Assembly: GCF_030503855.1 (NCBI RefSeq)
Contig: NZ_CP129971.1
Coordinates: forward strand, 3,534,001 to 3,598,000
DNA: 64,000 nucleotides
Direction of reading: 5' to 3'
Source of the DNA: Marivirga salinae
GTDB taxonomy: Bacteria; Bacteroidota; Bacteroidia; Cytophagales; Cyclobacteriaceae
The position numbers were made by a program, and so were the translations under genes. Below are positions 31,401 through 39,900 of the stretch, one piece after another. Positions within the stretch are counted from its first letter, which is position 1, and each line of letters starts with the position of its first letter. The notes under the pieces are model-generated. The model was not told the origin of the DNA and ran no database searches. It was given only the letters and a program-made list of their open reading frames with translations.

Positions 31401-34400
31401 AACGGCTTCAATCCAAGAAGAATTAGAAAACTCAACTGATAATCCTATTGATGTGGTTTATGAGTTTACTATTAGCACTACTGATGGATGTCCTGTCTCG
31501 CCAATGCCGCAGACTTCTACAGTTACAGTAGCTCCACGCCCTAACATGTCAATTACAAATGCTTTAACCTCATTTTGTACAGGAGGAAGTACTGATATTA
31601 CCTTAAATAGCACTGAATCAAATGCAATAATAAAATTAGAAAGCATAACAGGAACGACAGGTATTAGCGGTTTTACATCAGTAGGAGTTACCTTTGCTAA
31701 TGGAGATAATATTTCAGATGTTTTATTCAATACTACATCAAGTCCAGTTACAATCACCTACAACTTTTCCGTAAGTATTAATGGTTGTGATGATGGCGTA
31801 GCTAACTTTTCAACAGATGTAACGGTAAATCCTTTCCCTAATGAACCTACTGCAACTACAATAAATGAATTTTGTGTAGGTGACGCAGCTGCAACTACAA
31901 GTGTAAATACAATTACTGGTGTAAATTTAAAATGGTATGAAGATGTTAATTTAAATACTCCATTAGCAACCACTTCTTCTTCACCTTCATTATCAGCATT
32001 AAATATAAGTACTTCTTCTGCTGGAAATTTCTCTAGATTTGTGACTCAAACAGACGCAAATACATGTGAGAGTGAACCATTAGAAATTTCTATAGAAATT
32101 TATGATGCTCCGGTTTTTGATCCAATTCCTGAAGTAACCAGTGGAAATATTAATGTTTGTGCAGCAGAACTTGTAGATATTGATTTCAGTACATCATCTA
32201 GTTCAGATATTATCAGCTGGACAGCTGATAATGATCTTGTAGGGAATTCTTTATCAGGCAATAATTCACTAACATTTCTAACCAAAGCCAATAATACAGC
32301 CTCAGCTATAGTAACCACAATTACAGTAGAAGCAACTAACGCTGGATGTAGTACACCTACAACTGAAACCTTCACCATAACTTTAAATCCTACACCAAAA
32401 ATAAATAATATTTTCCCTCCAATTGAGGTTTGTGAAAATAGTACAATAGATCTTACTACAATAGGACTTACAGCTACGCCTAGTGATGGTACATTTACAT
32501 TTGATGGTCCTGGGATAAATGGAAGTGATTTTGAAGCTACTTCAGCTGGATTAGGTATAAAAGAAATTGATGTTACTTATACAACTCTTGATAATTGTTC
32601 AAGTACTAAAAGTATTAATTTATTTAATGTTGTAGAACAACCTAGTGCTGACTTAACATCCAACACTACAACTGAAATCTGTGAAACTGAAACCCTTGAC
32701 CTAGTTGCAACTATTTCCGGTGGGGCTTCTAGTGGTACTTGGACTATTACTGGTGGAAACACAATCGGTTCGATTAGCAGCACTACTAACAATAGTGGTA
32801 ATTGGACGGCTGAATTCACACCTTCTGGAACTAACTTTGGACAAGTAACGGCCCAATTTGAAGCAGCTACTGCCAATAGCTGTGCTTCTGAGTTTGAAAC
32901 TTTTGTTTTTGATGTATTCGAAAATCCTACAGCTACCATTCCAGCTAATTTCAATACTTGTGGAGATGCTAGTTTTAATCTTAATGCTAGTTTAGGTGGA
33001 GCTGCTAATGATGGCCAATGGACTGTCTTAACTAATGGTAATGCAGCAAATTTATCTGGTTCTAGTTCCGTATTTGGCGTCACCTCTGATACATATACTC
33101 CTGATGCCGCAGATTATTCCTCTACAATTACTTTCCAGTTTGAAGCTTTCGATCCGGCAGCAGGTCCTTGTGGAAGTACTATATATACTGTTGATGTTAC
33201 AATTGATAAACCTGCTGGTATTGCGATCACAACTGCTCCTGCAAATGTTTGTCAGAATCAAACTATCACCATTTCCGGAGAATTTTCTGGATCGGCTACT
33301 AGTGCCTCTTGGTCAGAATCTGGCTTTGGATCCTTATCCAATATAAGTACTGTAGGTAATACCGTTACAGCTGATTACAATCCGACTTCTGCCGACATAG
33401 GAAACACAGTTACTTTCACCCTAAGCACTAACAATCCGAGTAATACTTGTAACAGTATAAGTGAAACAATTGATTTTGTAATCGATGCTCCTGCGCAAGC
33501 TTCAATAACCACTTCCAACACTGAAATATGTGAAACTGAAACCCTAGATCTTGTTGCTTCTATTTCAGGTGGAGCTGACAGCGGTACTTGGTCCATTGTA
33601 GGTGGTAACACTATTGGTAGTATCGGAACAATTACAAACGCGGGTAGTGATTGGACCACTACATTTACTCCTTCTGGTACTGACTTCGGACAGGTTACAG
33701 CCCAATTTGAGGCTTCTACTTCTAATAATTGCTCTTCAGTAATAAAAACCTTTGTTTTTGATGTATTTGAAAATCCTACGGCTAGTATTCCAGCTAACTT
33801 TAATACTTGTGGAAATGCTAGCTTTGATCTTGATGCTACTTTAAGTGGATCTGCTGTTGATGGACAATGGACTGTCACTAATAATGGAATTATAGATAGT
33901 CTCTCTGCCTCTACTACATCAGGTGGAATTACTTCTGCTACTTATACTCCTGCTCCTGGAGATTATAATGCTGTTATTACATTCCAATTTACTGCTATCG
34001 ATCCTAACACAAGTGGCCCTTGCGGGAATACCAATTATACTGTGGATGTGACTATTGACGAGCCTGCTGAAGTTGCTATTACAACTGCTCCAGCGAATGT
34101 ATGCCAAAATCAACCTATCTCACTTTCTGGCAACTACTCTGGATCTGCTTCTTCAGCTAGTTGGTCTATAACAGGTGGCGCTAACACTTTCTCCAGTACC
34201 AATATTGATAATCCTACTAAAACTGTCACTGCGGTTTATAACCCTACCAATGATGATGTAGGAAATACCATTACCTTCACACTGACTACAGATGATCCTG
34301 CTAATACTTGTGGGCCTGTATCTGAAATTGTTGAATTTATCATAGAGGAAGTTCCAAGTGCCAACATAACGACTTCAACTTCTGAAATATGTCAAACTGA

Positions 34401-36933
34401 AACCCTTGATCTTGTCGCTACTATTTCAGGCGGAGCTTCCAGTGGTGATTGGACAATTACCAATGGTGGTACCATTGGCACTGTATCAAGTACTATAAAC
34501 AACAGTGGTAATTATACAGCTACATTTAGCCCTTCCGGTACTGACTTCGGGCAGGTAACTGCTCAATTTGAAGCTACTACTACCAATAGCTGTGCTTCCG
34601 AATTTGAAACTTTCGTCTTCGATGTATTCGAAAATCCTACGGCTAGTATTCCAGCTAACTTTAATACTTGTGGAGATGCTAGCTTTAATCTTGATGCTAC
34701 TTTAGGCGGTTCTGCTAATAATGGAGAATGGACTGTTTTAACTAACGGTAATTCAGCAAATTTAACTACTTCAACAACAACTAGTGGAGTAACTACTGCC
34801 AACTATACTCCTGATGCTAGTGATAATAATAATACAATTACATTCCAATTTGAAGTATTTGACCCAGTGACTGGTCCGTGTGGTAATAACACTTACACTG
34901 TGGATGTAACTATTGATGAACCAGTTGAAGGTACTGTTACCTCAACAGCTTCAGCAGTATGTATTTCAGAACCCATTACGCTTGCTGGTACAACTAATAC
35001 CAGTACATCAACTGGACAATGGGTTATTCAAACAGGTCAACCCGATCCTGACGCTGAAACTTCTGGTTCTTTATCCACTACTTCGAACAATAGTGGAAGT
35101 TATGAAGCGACTTTCACACCTGATGGCACATATTTTGGAGATGTGATTTTTGAATTTATTGCTCAATCAAATTCAAGCTGTGCAAATGATATTAAAACGA
35201 AGACTATTAAAGTTAGAAATTTACCTGCTGTTGCTGATCAAGCTTATGCATTCTGTGAAGTTGGCATCGGAAGTGGAAATATTGAGCTTGACTTGACAGC
35301 ATATAATGGAGATATAAACAATGAAAATGGAGTTACTATTGAATGGTTTACTAATAGTGGCCTCACAAATGCTGTTGTTAATGAAACCTCTGAAACTGTT
35401 AATAATAATTCAACTTATTATGCGAAAGTCACTTTAAATTCAACGAATTGTTTTGATAAGGCAAGAGTAGATTTTACTGTTGACCCTCAAATCATATTAG
35501 ATGCTGGCTCAAATGAAGAAATTTGTGATGGGGAATCTCTTGATTTATCTACCATATCAACTCCGCCAAGTCAAAGTAAAGCAGATAACCTAAGTTGGAC
35601 TTCTAGTGGAGACGGAACATTTGATTTTCCAAACTCATTAACACCAATTTATACTCCAGGTTCGACCGACCTAGCAAATAGCCCAATAACACTAACATTA
35701 ACTGGGTCAAATTCTGGGCAATGTAATGATGAATTTGATCAATTAACTTTAGAGATTAAGCCTGTGCCTGTTATCTCGGCTATCTCCAATGTTAACAAAT
35801 GTTCTGAAGAATTTGTATCAATTCCTGTTACCACCGATCTGAGTGATGTGAATCTTAGTCTTTCAACAGATTCGGATGCAAGTTTTGTTTTTGATAATGG
35901 ACCAGTATTAAATGGAAATAATATTGAATTCACAACAGCCATCAATACTGCCTCCGTTGATTACACCTCAACTATTACAGTAAATGCAGAGAAAAATGGA
36001 TGTTCAAGCTCAATAACTTTTGATGTAACCTTAAAATTTAAACCTGTTGTTTCACCAGAATCAGATCTAGTTTTATGTTATCCAAGCACCGTTAATCCGA
36101 TTAGTTTCACTGATGACACTGGAGGTTTAAGTGATTTCAGTTGGGAAATTACAAATCCAGATCTAATTGGAGATGGCACATCAACTACAGGAACTGATGA
36201 TTTTCCTGGTTTTGATTTAGCTGATAACCTAACTGGAGCACCTGTTGAAGGTTATGTGAAATATTACAGCGAATATAATGGATGTTTAAGTGAAGTAGAT
36301 TCATTTAAAATCACTTCAAACCCTAGGCCAGTTATTCAAAATTCAGATATAACTTTCTGTGCAGGCGAAGAAGGAGTTAATATTACATTCTTAGATAATG
36401 TTACAGCGAATACGGAATTCGATTGGGAAATAATAAATAGTAATAATACCGTAGGGATCAACGACCTTTCTGGAACTGATGATTCAACTATTACTACAAA
36501 TGGATTTACGGCAATAAATAATTCTTCAACTTCTGATAATACAGCAATAATAGAGGTTACCTCTTATTTATTAGATGGGTTCGGAAATCGTATTTGTGCC
36601 GGAGACCCAAGCGTGTTTAATGTAACAGTTTTGGCTAATCCAGAGTTAACAAACCCTAGCTTTGATGAAGCCACATGTTCAAATGTAACCTATGAATTTA
36701 TTCCAGAATCTAGTGTACCAACTTCGGATTTTATTTGGTCAATAGATACTGCTGCAAGCGATGATTTATCAAATATTGAAGGTTTAATTGCTAGCGGTAC
36801 TGGTGATTTAGAGCTTGATTTAGTAAATATCTCTGGTGTAAATCAAGATATAGTTTATACCATTACACCATTAAATAACAATTGTGATGGAATTAGTGAG
36901 CAATTGACATTAACTGGTTGCTCCAGAAATTAA
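19468..36933 (+). CDS. Giant Ig-like repeat surface protein, N-terminal 5,821 residues (reading frame broken at its 3' end)
   Basis: The frame opens after a stop at 19444-19446. A textbook signal peptide (KNLYHHIKYVILF..., cleavage after VYGQA) is encoded from 19471, but no ATG, GTG or TTG precedes it; ACG at 19468 occupies the expected ATG position. The first standard-type codon, TTG at 19681, would remove the signal peptide. Domains in order: a cohesin/CBM-like segment (about residues 20-180); several diverse Ig-like domains; the 741-bp-unit array (34 Ig-like domains, each with a cysteine pair); a 576-bp-unit array; more Ig/PKD-like domains; and a diverged array of about 285-residue units. 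The frame ends early at 36933, and the T9SS sorting tail is in another frame downstream. The protein was presumably secreted through T9SS and anchored at the surface as an adhesin; this is inference from architecture. Function may be lost in this copy. Confidence 0.72.
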   Translation, partial: TKNLYHHIKYVILFGSLLFWASSVYGQASISNNDLNLCIGSGYSSYPDITIQETNDSDFAVSSGIVYVRIELPSNFEFNTSVGNITFADPNSDFSVTPAASYNGTSNSIEIAWNVDNTISRNSVTLFNLEIRAVAGAASGDISRTSSTTGTDATINNVPVSPSTVFGTLYGYNDPAIIGDPLPTPVCENGNTSFSVTTSDVTSYQWQVDEGSGFSDITTGGGIYSNYNSSELLISNAPLGISGNSYRVVVQGICSPIVTSNPATLTVNPIPAAPTVTPQYQEYCIDDFATFVLPVASGSGGTFKWYDDAELNNLIHTGPATADSDIGFNSNSTGTYTAYVTETSAQGCESEATKVDLYVKLPPNDSPSLNPTPTTTSPSAPSVCDGGQLTFTINTAYSFNSYQLIDESENPLSAIVNGNGASLDITSLPFNRSTLGSSELVRVRVTRNDTGCSVILLDSPNRNTITINAPPVVALNSDDLDNTICSGSPIEFTASGANDTYEFFVNGASVQGPIAATKYSTSSLVNGDQVTVVGTNTTGCSDTSAPITVTVQSPPGQPTISSASATECLGTSITLTSSVAPGTTEGTYRWYQDGTEVIGETSQAIVLNTVAESGSYTVEVTNGDNTAICYSAPSIAFDATINPLPTVTLTSSEADNRICAGDAVTFTASGATDYEFFVDGLSVQASSTTATYTTSALADGEVVTVEGIDGNSCVATSSGITTSVDPLPTVVLTSSDADNEICNGDAVTFTASGATNYEFFVDGGSVQASSTDNTYTTSALADGEVMTVEGIDANSCSATSSPINMTVNSLPVVTLSGSATEICAGDAVTYTAGGATNYEFFIDGISVQGPNTTATYTTSSLSNAQVVSVEGTDGNTCSATATEAAITVNSLPTVTLTSSEADNRICAGDAVTFTASGATDYEFFVDGLSVQASSTTATYTTSALADGEVVTVEGIDGNSCVATSSGITTTVDPLPTVVLTSSDADNEICNGDAVTFTASGATNYEFFVDGGSVQASSTDNTYTTSALADGEVVTVEGIDANSCSATSSPINMTVNSLPVVTLSGSATEICAGDAVTYTAGGATNYEFFIDGISVQGPNTTATYTTSSLSNAQVVSVEGTDGNTCSATATEAAITVNSLPTVTLTSSEADNRICAGDAVTFTASGATDYEFFVDGLSVQASSTTATYTTSALADGEVVTVEGIDGNSCVATSSGITTSVDPLPTVVLTSSDADNEICNGDAVTFTASGATNYEFFVDGGSVQASSTDNTYTTSALADGEVVTVEGIDANSCSATSSPINMTVNSLPVVTLSGSATEICAGDAVTYTAGGATNYEFFIDGISVQGPNTTATYTTSSLSNAQVVSVEGTDGNTCSATATEAAITVNSLPTVTLTSSEADNRICAGDAVTFTASGATDYEFFVDGLSVQASSTTATYTTSALADGEVVTVEGIDGNSCVATSSGITTSVDPLPTVVLTSSDADNEICNGDAVTFTASGATNYEFFVDGGSVQASSTDNTYTTSALADGEVVTVEGIDANSCSATSSPINMTVNSLPVVTLSGSATEICAGDAVTYTAGGATNYEFFIDGISVQGPNTTATYTTSSLSNAQVVSVEGTDGNTCSATATEAAITVNSLPTVTLTSSEADNRICAGDAVTFTASGATDYEFFVDGLSVQASSTTATYTTSALADGEVVTVEGIDGNSCVATSSGITTSVDPLPTVVLTSSDADNEICNGDAVTFTASGATNYEFFVDGGSVQASSTDNTYTTSALADGEVVTVEGIDANSCSATSSPINMTVNSLPVVTLSGSATEICAGDAVTYTAGGATNYEFFIDGISVQGPNTNATYTTSSLSNAQVVSVEGTDGNTCSATATEAAITVNSLPTVTLTSSEADNRICAGDAVTFTASGATDYEFFVDGLSVQASSTTATYTTSALADGEVVTVEGIDGNSCVATSSGITTSVDPLPTVVLTSSDADNEICNGDAVTFTASGATNYEFFVDGGSVQASSTDNTYTTSALADGEVVTVEGIDANSCSATSSPINMTVNSLPVVTLSGSATEICAGDAVTYTAGGATNYEFFIDGISVQGPNTTATYTTSSLSNAQVVSVEGTDGNTCSATATEAAITVNSLPTVTLTSSEADNRICAGDAVTFTASGATDYEFFVDGLSVQASSTTATYTTSALADGEVVTVEGIDGNSCVATSSGITTSVDPLPTVVLTSSDADNEICNGDAVTFTASGATNYEFFVDGGSVQASSTDNTYTTSALADGEVVTVEGIDANSCSATSSPINMTVNSLPVVTLSGSATEICAGDAVTYTAGGATNYEFFIDGISVQGPNTTATYTTSSLSNAQVVSVEGTDGNTCSATATEAAITVNSLPTVTLTSSEADNRICAGDAVTFTASGATDYEFFVDGLSVQASSTTATYTTSALADGEVVTVEGIDGNSCVATSSGITTSVDPLPTVVLTSSDADNEICNGDAVTFTASGATNYEFFVDGGSVQASSTDNTYTTSALADGEVVTVEGIDANSCSATSSPINMTVNSLPVVTLSGSATEICAGDAVTYTAGGATNYEFFIDGISVQGPNTNATYTTSSLSNAQVVSVEGTDGNTCSATATEAAITVNSLPTVTLTSSEADNRICAGDAVTFTASGATDYEFFVDGLSVQASSTTATYTTSALADGEVVTVEGIDGNSCVATSSGITTSVDPLPTVVLTSSDADNEICNGDAVTFTASGATNYEFFVDGGSVQASSTDNTYTTSALADGEVVTVEGIDANSCSATSSPINMTVNSLPVVTLSGSATEICAGDAVTYTAGGATNYEFFIDGISVQGPNTTATYTTSSLSNAQVVSVEGTDGNTCSATATEAAITVNSLPTVTLTSSEADNRICAGDAVTFTASGATDYEFFVDGLSVQASSTTATYTTSALADGEVVTVEGIDGNSCVATSSGITTSVDPLPTVVLTSSDADNEICNGDAVTFTASGATNYEFFVDGGSVQASSTDNTYTTSALADGEVVTVEGIDANSCSATSSPINMTVNSLPVVTLSGSATEICAGDAVTYTAGGATNYEFFIDGISVQGPNTNATYTTSSLSNAQVVSVEGTDGNTCSATATEAAITVNSLPTVTLTSSEADNRICAGDAVTFTASGATDYEFFVDGLSVQASSTTATYTTSALADGEVVTVEGIDGNSCVATSSGITTSVDPLPTVVLTSSDADNEICNGDAVTFTASGATNYEFFVDGGSVQASSTDNTYTTSALADGEVVTVEGIDANSCSATSSPINMTVNSLPVVTLSGSATEICAGDAVTYTAGGATNYEFFIDGISVQGPNTTATYTTSSLSNAQVVSVEGTDGNTCSATATEAAITVNSLPTVTLTSSEADNRICAGDAVTFTASGATDYEFFVDGLSVQASSTTATYTTSALADGEVVTVEGIDGNSCVATSSGITTSVDPIPNFSNLPSSTTICSGDQLNFTPTSDVAGTVFTWTVNAPLTITGETAGTGTIDDLLINSGNAIETVTYTLTATGPGPESCANTTTQDYVVTVNPTPVLTITNNEAIVCEGIGVDIDYSTPTSGGDISVQANYPTGVTGSIDYSTLTSLGVAGTITESLDNTTDSPQTVDYTFTVSGNGCPTSSETVSVQVNPTPTFSNLPTVATICSGQQLSFTPTSNVAGTVFTWTVNAPATITGEASGTGTIDDVLTNTGNAIETVTYTVTATGPGPESCANTTTQDYVVTVNPNPVQTITNNEAIVCEGIGVDIDYSTPTSGGDISVQANYPTGVTGSIDYSTLTSIGATGTITESLDNTTDSPQTVDYTFTVSGNGCPTSSETVSVQVNPTPTFTNLPATTDICSGEQLNFTPTSDVAGTVFTWTVNAPATITGEASGIGTIDDVLTNTGNAIETVTYTVTATGPGPESCANTTTQDYVVTVNPNPALTITNAAENICSGANTDITLSSNTANYEVEVTNITYNGVTVNSGDVTIGTKFSTTASIQEELENSTDNPIDVVYEFTISTTDGCPVSPMPQTSTVTVAPRPNMSITNALTSFCTGGSTDITLNSTESNAIIKLESITGTTGISGFTSVGVTFANGDNISDVLFNTTSSPVTITYNFSVSINGCDDGVANFSTDVTVNPFPNEPTATTINEFCVGDAAATTSVNTITGVNLKWYEDVNLNTPLATTSSSPSLSALNISTSSAGNFSRFVTQTDANTCESEPLEISIEIYDAPVFDPIPEVTSGNINVCAAELVDIDFSTSSSSDIISWTADNDLVGNSLSGNNSLTFLTKANNTASAIVTTITVEATNAGCSTPTTETFTITLNPTPKINNIFPPIEVCENSTIDLTTIGLTATPSDGTFTFDGPGINGSDFEATSAGLGIKEIDVTYTTLDNCSSTKSINLFNVVEQPSADLTSNTTTEICETETLDLVATISGGASSGTWTITGGNTIGSISSTTNNSGNWTAEFTPSGTNFGQVTAQFEAATANSCASEFETFVFDVFENPTATIPANFNTCGDASFNLNASLGGAANDGQWTVLTNGNAANLSGSSSVFGVTSDTYTPDAADYSSTITFQFEAFDPAAGPCGSTIYTVDVTIDKPAGIAITTAPANVCQNQTITISGEFSGSATSASWSESGFGSLSNISTVGNTVTADYNPTSADIGNTVTFTLSTNNPSNTCNSISETIDFVIDAPAQASITTSNTEICETETLDLVASISGGADSGTWSIVGGNTIGSIGTITNAGSDWTTTFTPSGTDFGQVTAQFEASTSNNCSSVIKTFVFDVFENPTASIPANFNTCGNASFDLDATLSGSAVDGQWTVTNNGIIDSLSASTTSGGITSATYTPAPGDYNAVITFQFTAIDPNTSGPCGNTNYTVDVTIDEPAEVAITTAPANVCQNQPISLSGNYSGSASSASWSITGGANTFSSTNIDNPTKTVTAVYNPTNDDVGNTITFTLTTDDPANTCGPVSEIVEFIIEEVPSANITTSTSEICQTETLDLVATISGGASSGDWTITNGGTIGTVSSTINNSGNYTATFSPSGTDFGQVTAQFEATTTNSCASEFETFVFDVFENPTASIPANFNTCGDASFNLDATLGGSANNGEWTVLTNGNSANLTTSTTTSGVTTANYTPDASDNNNTITFQFEVFDPVTGPCGNNTYTVDVTIDEPVEGTVTSTASAVCISEPITLAGTTNTSTSTGQWVIQTGQPDPDAETSGSLSTTSNNSGSYEATFTPDGTYFGDVIFEFIAQSNSSCANDIKTKTIKVRNLPAVADQAYAFCEVGIGSGNIELDLTAYNGDINNENGVTIEWFTNSGLTNAVVNETSETVNNNSTYYAKVTLNSTNCFDKARVDFTVDPQIILDAGSNEEICDGESLDLSTISTPPSQSKADNLSWTSSGDGTFDFPNSLTPIYTPGSTDLANSPITLTLTGSNSGQCNDEFDQLTLEIKPVPVISAISNVNKCSEEFVSIPVTTDLSDVNLSLSTDSDASFVFDNGPVLNGNNIEFTTAINTASVDYTSTITVNAEKNGCSSSITFDVTLKFKPVVSPESDLVLCYPSTVNPISFTDDTGGLSDFSWEITNPDLIGDGTSTTGTDDFPGFDLADNLTGAPVEGYVKYYSEYNGCLSEVDSFKITSNPRPVIQNSDITFCAGEEGVNITFLDNVTANTEFDWEIINSNNTVGINDLSGTDDSTITTNGFTAINNSSTSDNTAIIEVTSYLLDGFGNRICAGDPSVFNVTVLANPELTNPSFDEATCSNVTYEFIPESSVPTSDFIWSIDTAASDDLSNIEGLIASGTGDLELDLVNISGVNQDIVYTITPLNNNCDGISEQLTLTGCSRN
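21397..29796 (+). repeat. Tandem array of 741-bp units encoding three Ig-like domains each (11 full units plus one third)
   Basis: Units start every 741 bases from 21397; the twelfth (29548) contains only the first domain. Each 247-residue unit is A (83 residues, begins LPTVTLTSSEADNRICAGD), B (83, begins LPTVVLTSSDADNEICNGD) and C (81, begins LPVVTLSGSATEICAGD). All 34 domains keep one Cys near the start (ICAGD or ICNGD) and one near the end (NSC or NTC), probably a disulfide. Units differ by only a few bases, mostly silent; protein-level changes seen are Val to Met in B1, Ser to Thr in A2, and Thr to Asn in C5, C8 and C10. A diverged relative of the same domain lies at 20872-21126. The array is about half G+C in lines counted, against about 28% in a flanking line. 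Confidence 0.97.
29794..31227 (+). repeat. Second tandem array, 576-bp units (two and a half copies)
   Basis: Units begin at 29794, 30370 and 30946, each with a P.P.FSNLP- or P.P.FTNLP-type start. One 192-residue unit contains two domains, an ICSG-type domain with GTVFTWTVNAP and a CEGIG-type domain with SGGDISVQANYPTG. The third copy contains only the first domain. Copies differ more from each other than those of the 741-bp array, so this duplication is older or is less often homogenised. Confidence 0.92.
32635..34920 (+). repeat. Third, diverged repeat set of about 850-860 bp units
   Basis: The motif EICETETLDL (EICQTETLDL in the third) recurs at 32674, 33523 and 34384, giving steps of 849 and 861 bases. 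Each unit continues with SGG..SG.W..I.GG, FG(Q)VTAQFEA, FDVFENPTA.IPANFNTCG and TVDVTID. The units differ by many substitutions and small indels, unlike the homogeneous upstream array. The third unit diverges after the VDVTIDEP segment. Confidence 0.85.
36914..36933 (+). other. Single-base frameshift inside the giant surface-protein gene
   Basis: The upstream frame reads LTLT then GCSRN and stops at 36931-36933. The downstream frame has a stop at 36911-36913, so the shift must lie between 36914 and 36933. Removing one G from the GG at 36916-36917 gives LTLT-VAPEIKYDNIP, which continues smoothly into the downstream Ig-like sequence. The GG is not part of a homopolymer tract, so slippage is not an obvious cause. 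Confidence 0.88.
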
Positions 36934-39900
36934 ATATGACAACATTCCAACTACTTACGCAGTATGTAGTAATGAGTTTTTTGAAATACCGATAACATTA
37001 GCTAACAATCTTAATAATGTAGAATTTGACTGGTCAGTTGAAACAAATAGCTCTGGAGCGGTAAATGGAACTGGCACCGTTGTTAGTGGAACTTTAACAA
37101 ACTCTATTTCTGGAGAAAATGACACTATTGAATATACTGTAAGTTCTAGATTTATTGATGGAAGTTGTAATGGTGAAACAGCAACAATTAATGTAGTTGT
37201 ATTTCCTAATCCTATAGTTAACATACTTTCAGTAGAAGATATTTGCCAAGATGAAAGTATAATTGTGGAAGCCCAATTATTAAATGGGGCATCAAGTGGC
37301 TCTTGGAGTGGTGGTGATGGAAATTTCACTTCAACAAACTCTCAAGTAACTACCTATACACCTGATCCAAGTGAATATGGATCAATTGTAACCTTAACTT
37401 ATACAGCTAACGATCCTGATGGATCAGGACCATGTAACACGGCATCAGATGCTATTAGCTTTACAGTTAACACCCTACCTACCGTAGGAATTACAGGTGA
37501 TCCATTCCCTAATGGTTTATATTGTGTTAGAAATGGATTAGAAGAACTAACCGGAACACCTGCTGGAGGAGTTTTTACCGGTAGAGGTGTAGTCGATAAT
37601 GGTGATGGTACTTTTGATTTCGACCCAAATGCAGCAACTGTTGGTGGTCCATACACTATAACATACACATATGAAAATGCAAATGGATGTTCGAATATTG
37701 CTGAAACTGTTGTGGAAGTAACGAATGGACCAATTTCAAGTTTTGATATAGAAACTGATGATAGTAATAACTACTTCTGCTCAAATGCCATTCTAGAACT
37801 TGAACCAGATGATCCAAATGGTGATTTTACTGGGAATGGAATAGAAGTTATCGGAGGTATTACATATTTCAATGCTGCCTCTGCAGAATTAGCTGGACAA
37901 GACACAGTTGAAATCACCTATTCAGTAACTGAAAGTGCTACTAGCTGCACAGCCACAACAACAAAAAGAATAATCAGAATTCCAGAACCAGAAATTACAA
38001 TCGAATATCAAAACTTGTGTGATGTTGATAATGCTGTTCAAATTTTGATTAACCCTGGTTATAATAACGATCAAGATTCACTAGTTTCATACCAGTTAGA
38101 ATATGAGAATGCTCCTAATAGAATATATGAGGTAGGTCAAATTGAACAGTTTAATTCACCAGGAACAAAAGAAATTACGGTAATAGGAACTACATTTCTA
38201 GGATGTACATTTGAATCAACTACTACAATTAATGTGGGTAACATCCAATCTGTAGACTTCTCTTTCAGTAATACAAAAACAAGTAGCTCAGGAGAAGAAC
38301 CTACTCAGTTTAACAATGAAAGTTTTTTAGATGGAGTAAATTCAATTACTTCTTATAAATGGGATTTTGGCATAGAAGGAAGCAATACCGACACATCATC
38401 AATGGCAAACCCTACATTCAATTTTGAAGTTGCAGGTACATACAGTGTTCAATTAATTATAGAAAGTTCACTTGGTTGTACTGATTCAATCCGCAAAAAT
38501 GTTGCAATCGTGCCAGCCATTAGTTCCTATCCATATTATGAAACTTTTAATAGCAATTCTGGAGGATGGACGACCAAAAATATCATCAAGGATAGCTTAA
38601 GTTCATGGACTTATGGAACATCAAATGGGGCATTTGAAGGTAAAAATGACAACCAAAATCCAGGTTATTTCTGGAAAACAGCTGCAAATGGAGAATTTGG
38701 GTATTACCAAAATGAAAATTCATTCTTAGAAGGTCCGTCATTTGACTTAACATCCTTAGAAAAACCAATGATTGCATTTGATATGTGGTTAGATGTAGAC
38801 GATAGTTTTAGAGCTGGTGCAACCTTAGAATTCTCTACTGATGGCGGTAATAGTTGGAATATTTTCGGTGAGTTAGAAGATGAATTAAACTGGTACAATA
38901 CTTCTAATATTTCGCCTATTGGTGGTACTAATTCTAACCCTTTAAACTATGCGTGGTACTTCATAGCTGAAGAAAGAAATTGGATCAGAGTGGCACACGT
39001 GATAGATGAATCGGAAATCAGTAATTTAGAGTCCGTCAAGTTCAGAATTAACTTTAAAGGAACTCTACTTAACAGTAATCCGTCTGGAATGGCTATAGAT
39101 AATTTTTATGTTGGCGAAAGACAAAAACTAGTATTGCTTGAGAACTTTACTAATTTGAATGCAGATAATTATATAAATAATAGATCTAGTGTTCAAAATT
39201 TAATGAACACTAAAATTGCTAATGATGTGTTACCACTTAATTTCCATATCTCAATGCCATTTCCTGATTCGGTAAACTTTAGAAATTCTGTAGAATTAGA
39301 CTCTAGAGCAAGCATCTACAGTATTGATGAAAGTCCTAAATTAGTTATTGATGGAGAGATTTTCAATGAAAATATATTTGAAGGCAATGTGTTAAATAAT
39401 AGTTTATTGCAGAAAGTGACGAGAAGATCATTACTTGAACCAAGTGAATTAATTGATATTTCAATAGATAATGCAGCTGATAAACACACAATAAGTTTTA
39501 ATGCAACTTTAAAACCAAATCAAGAAACTACTAAAAATCTAAAAGCGTATTTCTTCATTGTTGAAAAATCAACCAATAAAGGTAATGAGCTCAAAAATAT
39601 TGTTAGAAAGATTTTACCAAATATAAACGGCTTTAACTTAAATGATCTATCTGAACCTTCAACTAATAATTATCAGTGGGCTGTAGAATCTATATATACT
39701 AATGAGGAACTGGCAATTATTTCTATAGTGCAGGATAGAAATACTAATAAGATTTTGGAAATAAAAGTTAATGATATTAATCAACCGAAATATCAGAATA
39801 CGATAACAAATGTGAAAAACGGATTCGAATCTTTAGGAATAAATGTGTATCCTAATCCAAGCAGAGGAGAAGTCCAGATGATTTTCAATAAAGAATTAAA

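Noticed and set aside
33035..33346. A 103-codon frame on the plus strand inside the giant gene
   Set aside because: It overlaps the sense frame in another phase, and its translation is repetitive and unlike any family; the main frame is clearly coding there.
32577..33878. Two antisense open frames of 167-168 codons opposite the diverged repeats
   Set aside because: The sense strand carries recognisable Ig-like domains; the antisense translations are low-complexity and mirror each other only because the sense repeats do.
36914..36933. Programmed ribosomal frameshift
   Set aside because: No slippery heptamer, downstream pseudoknot or strong hairpin is apparent; an insertion or sequencing error is simpler.
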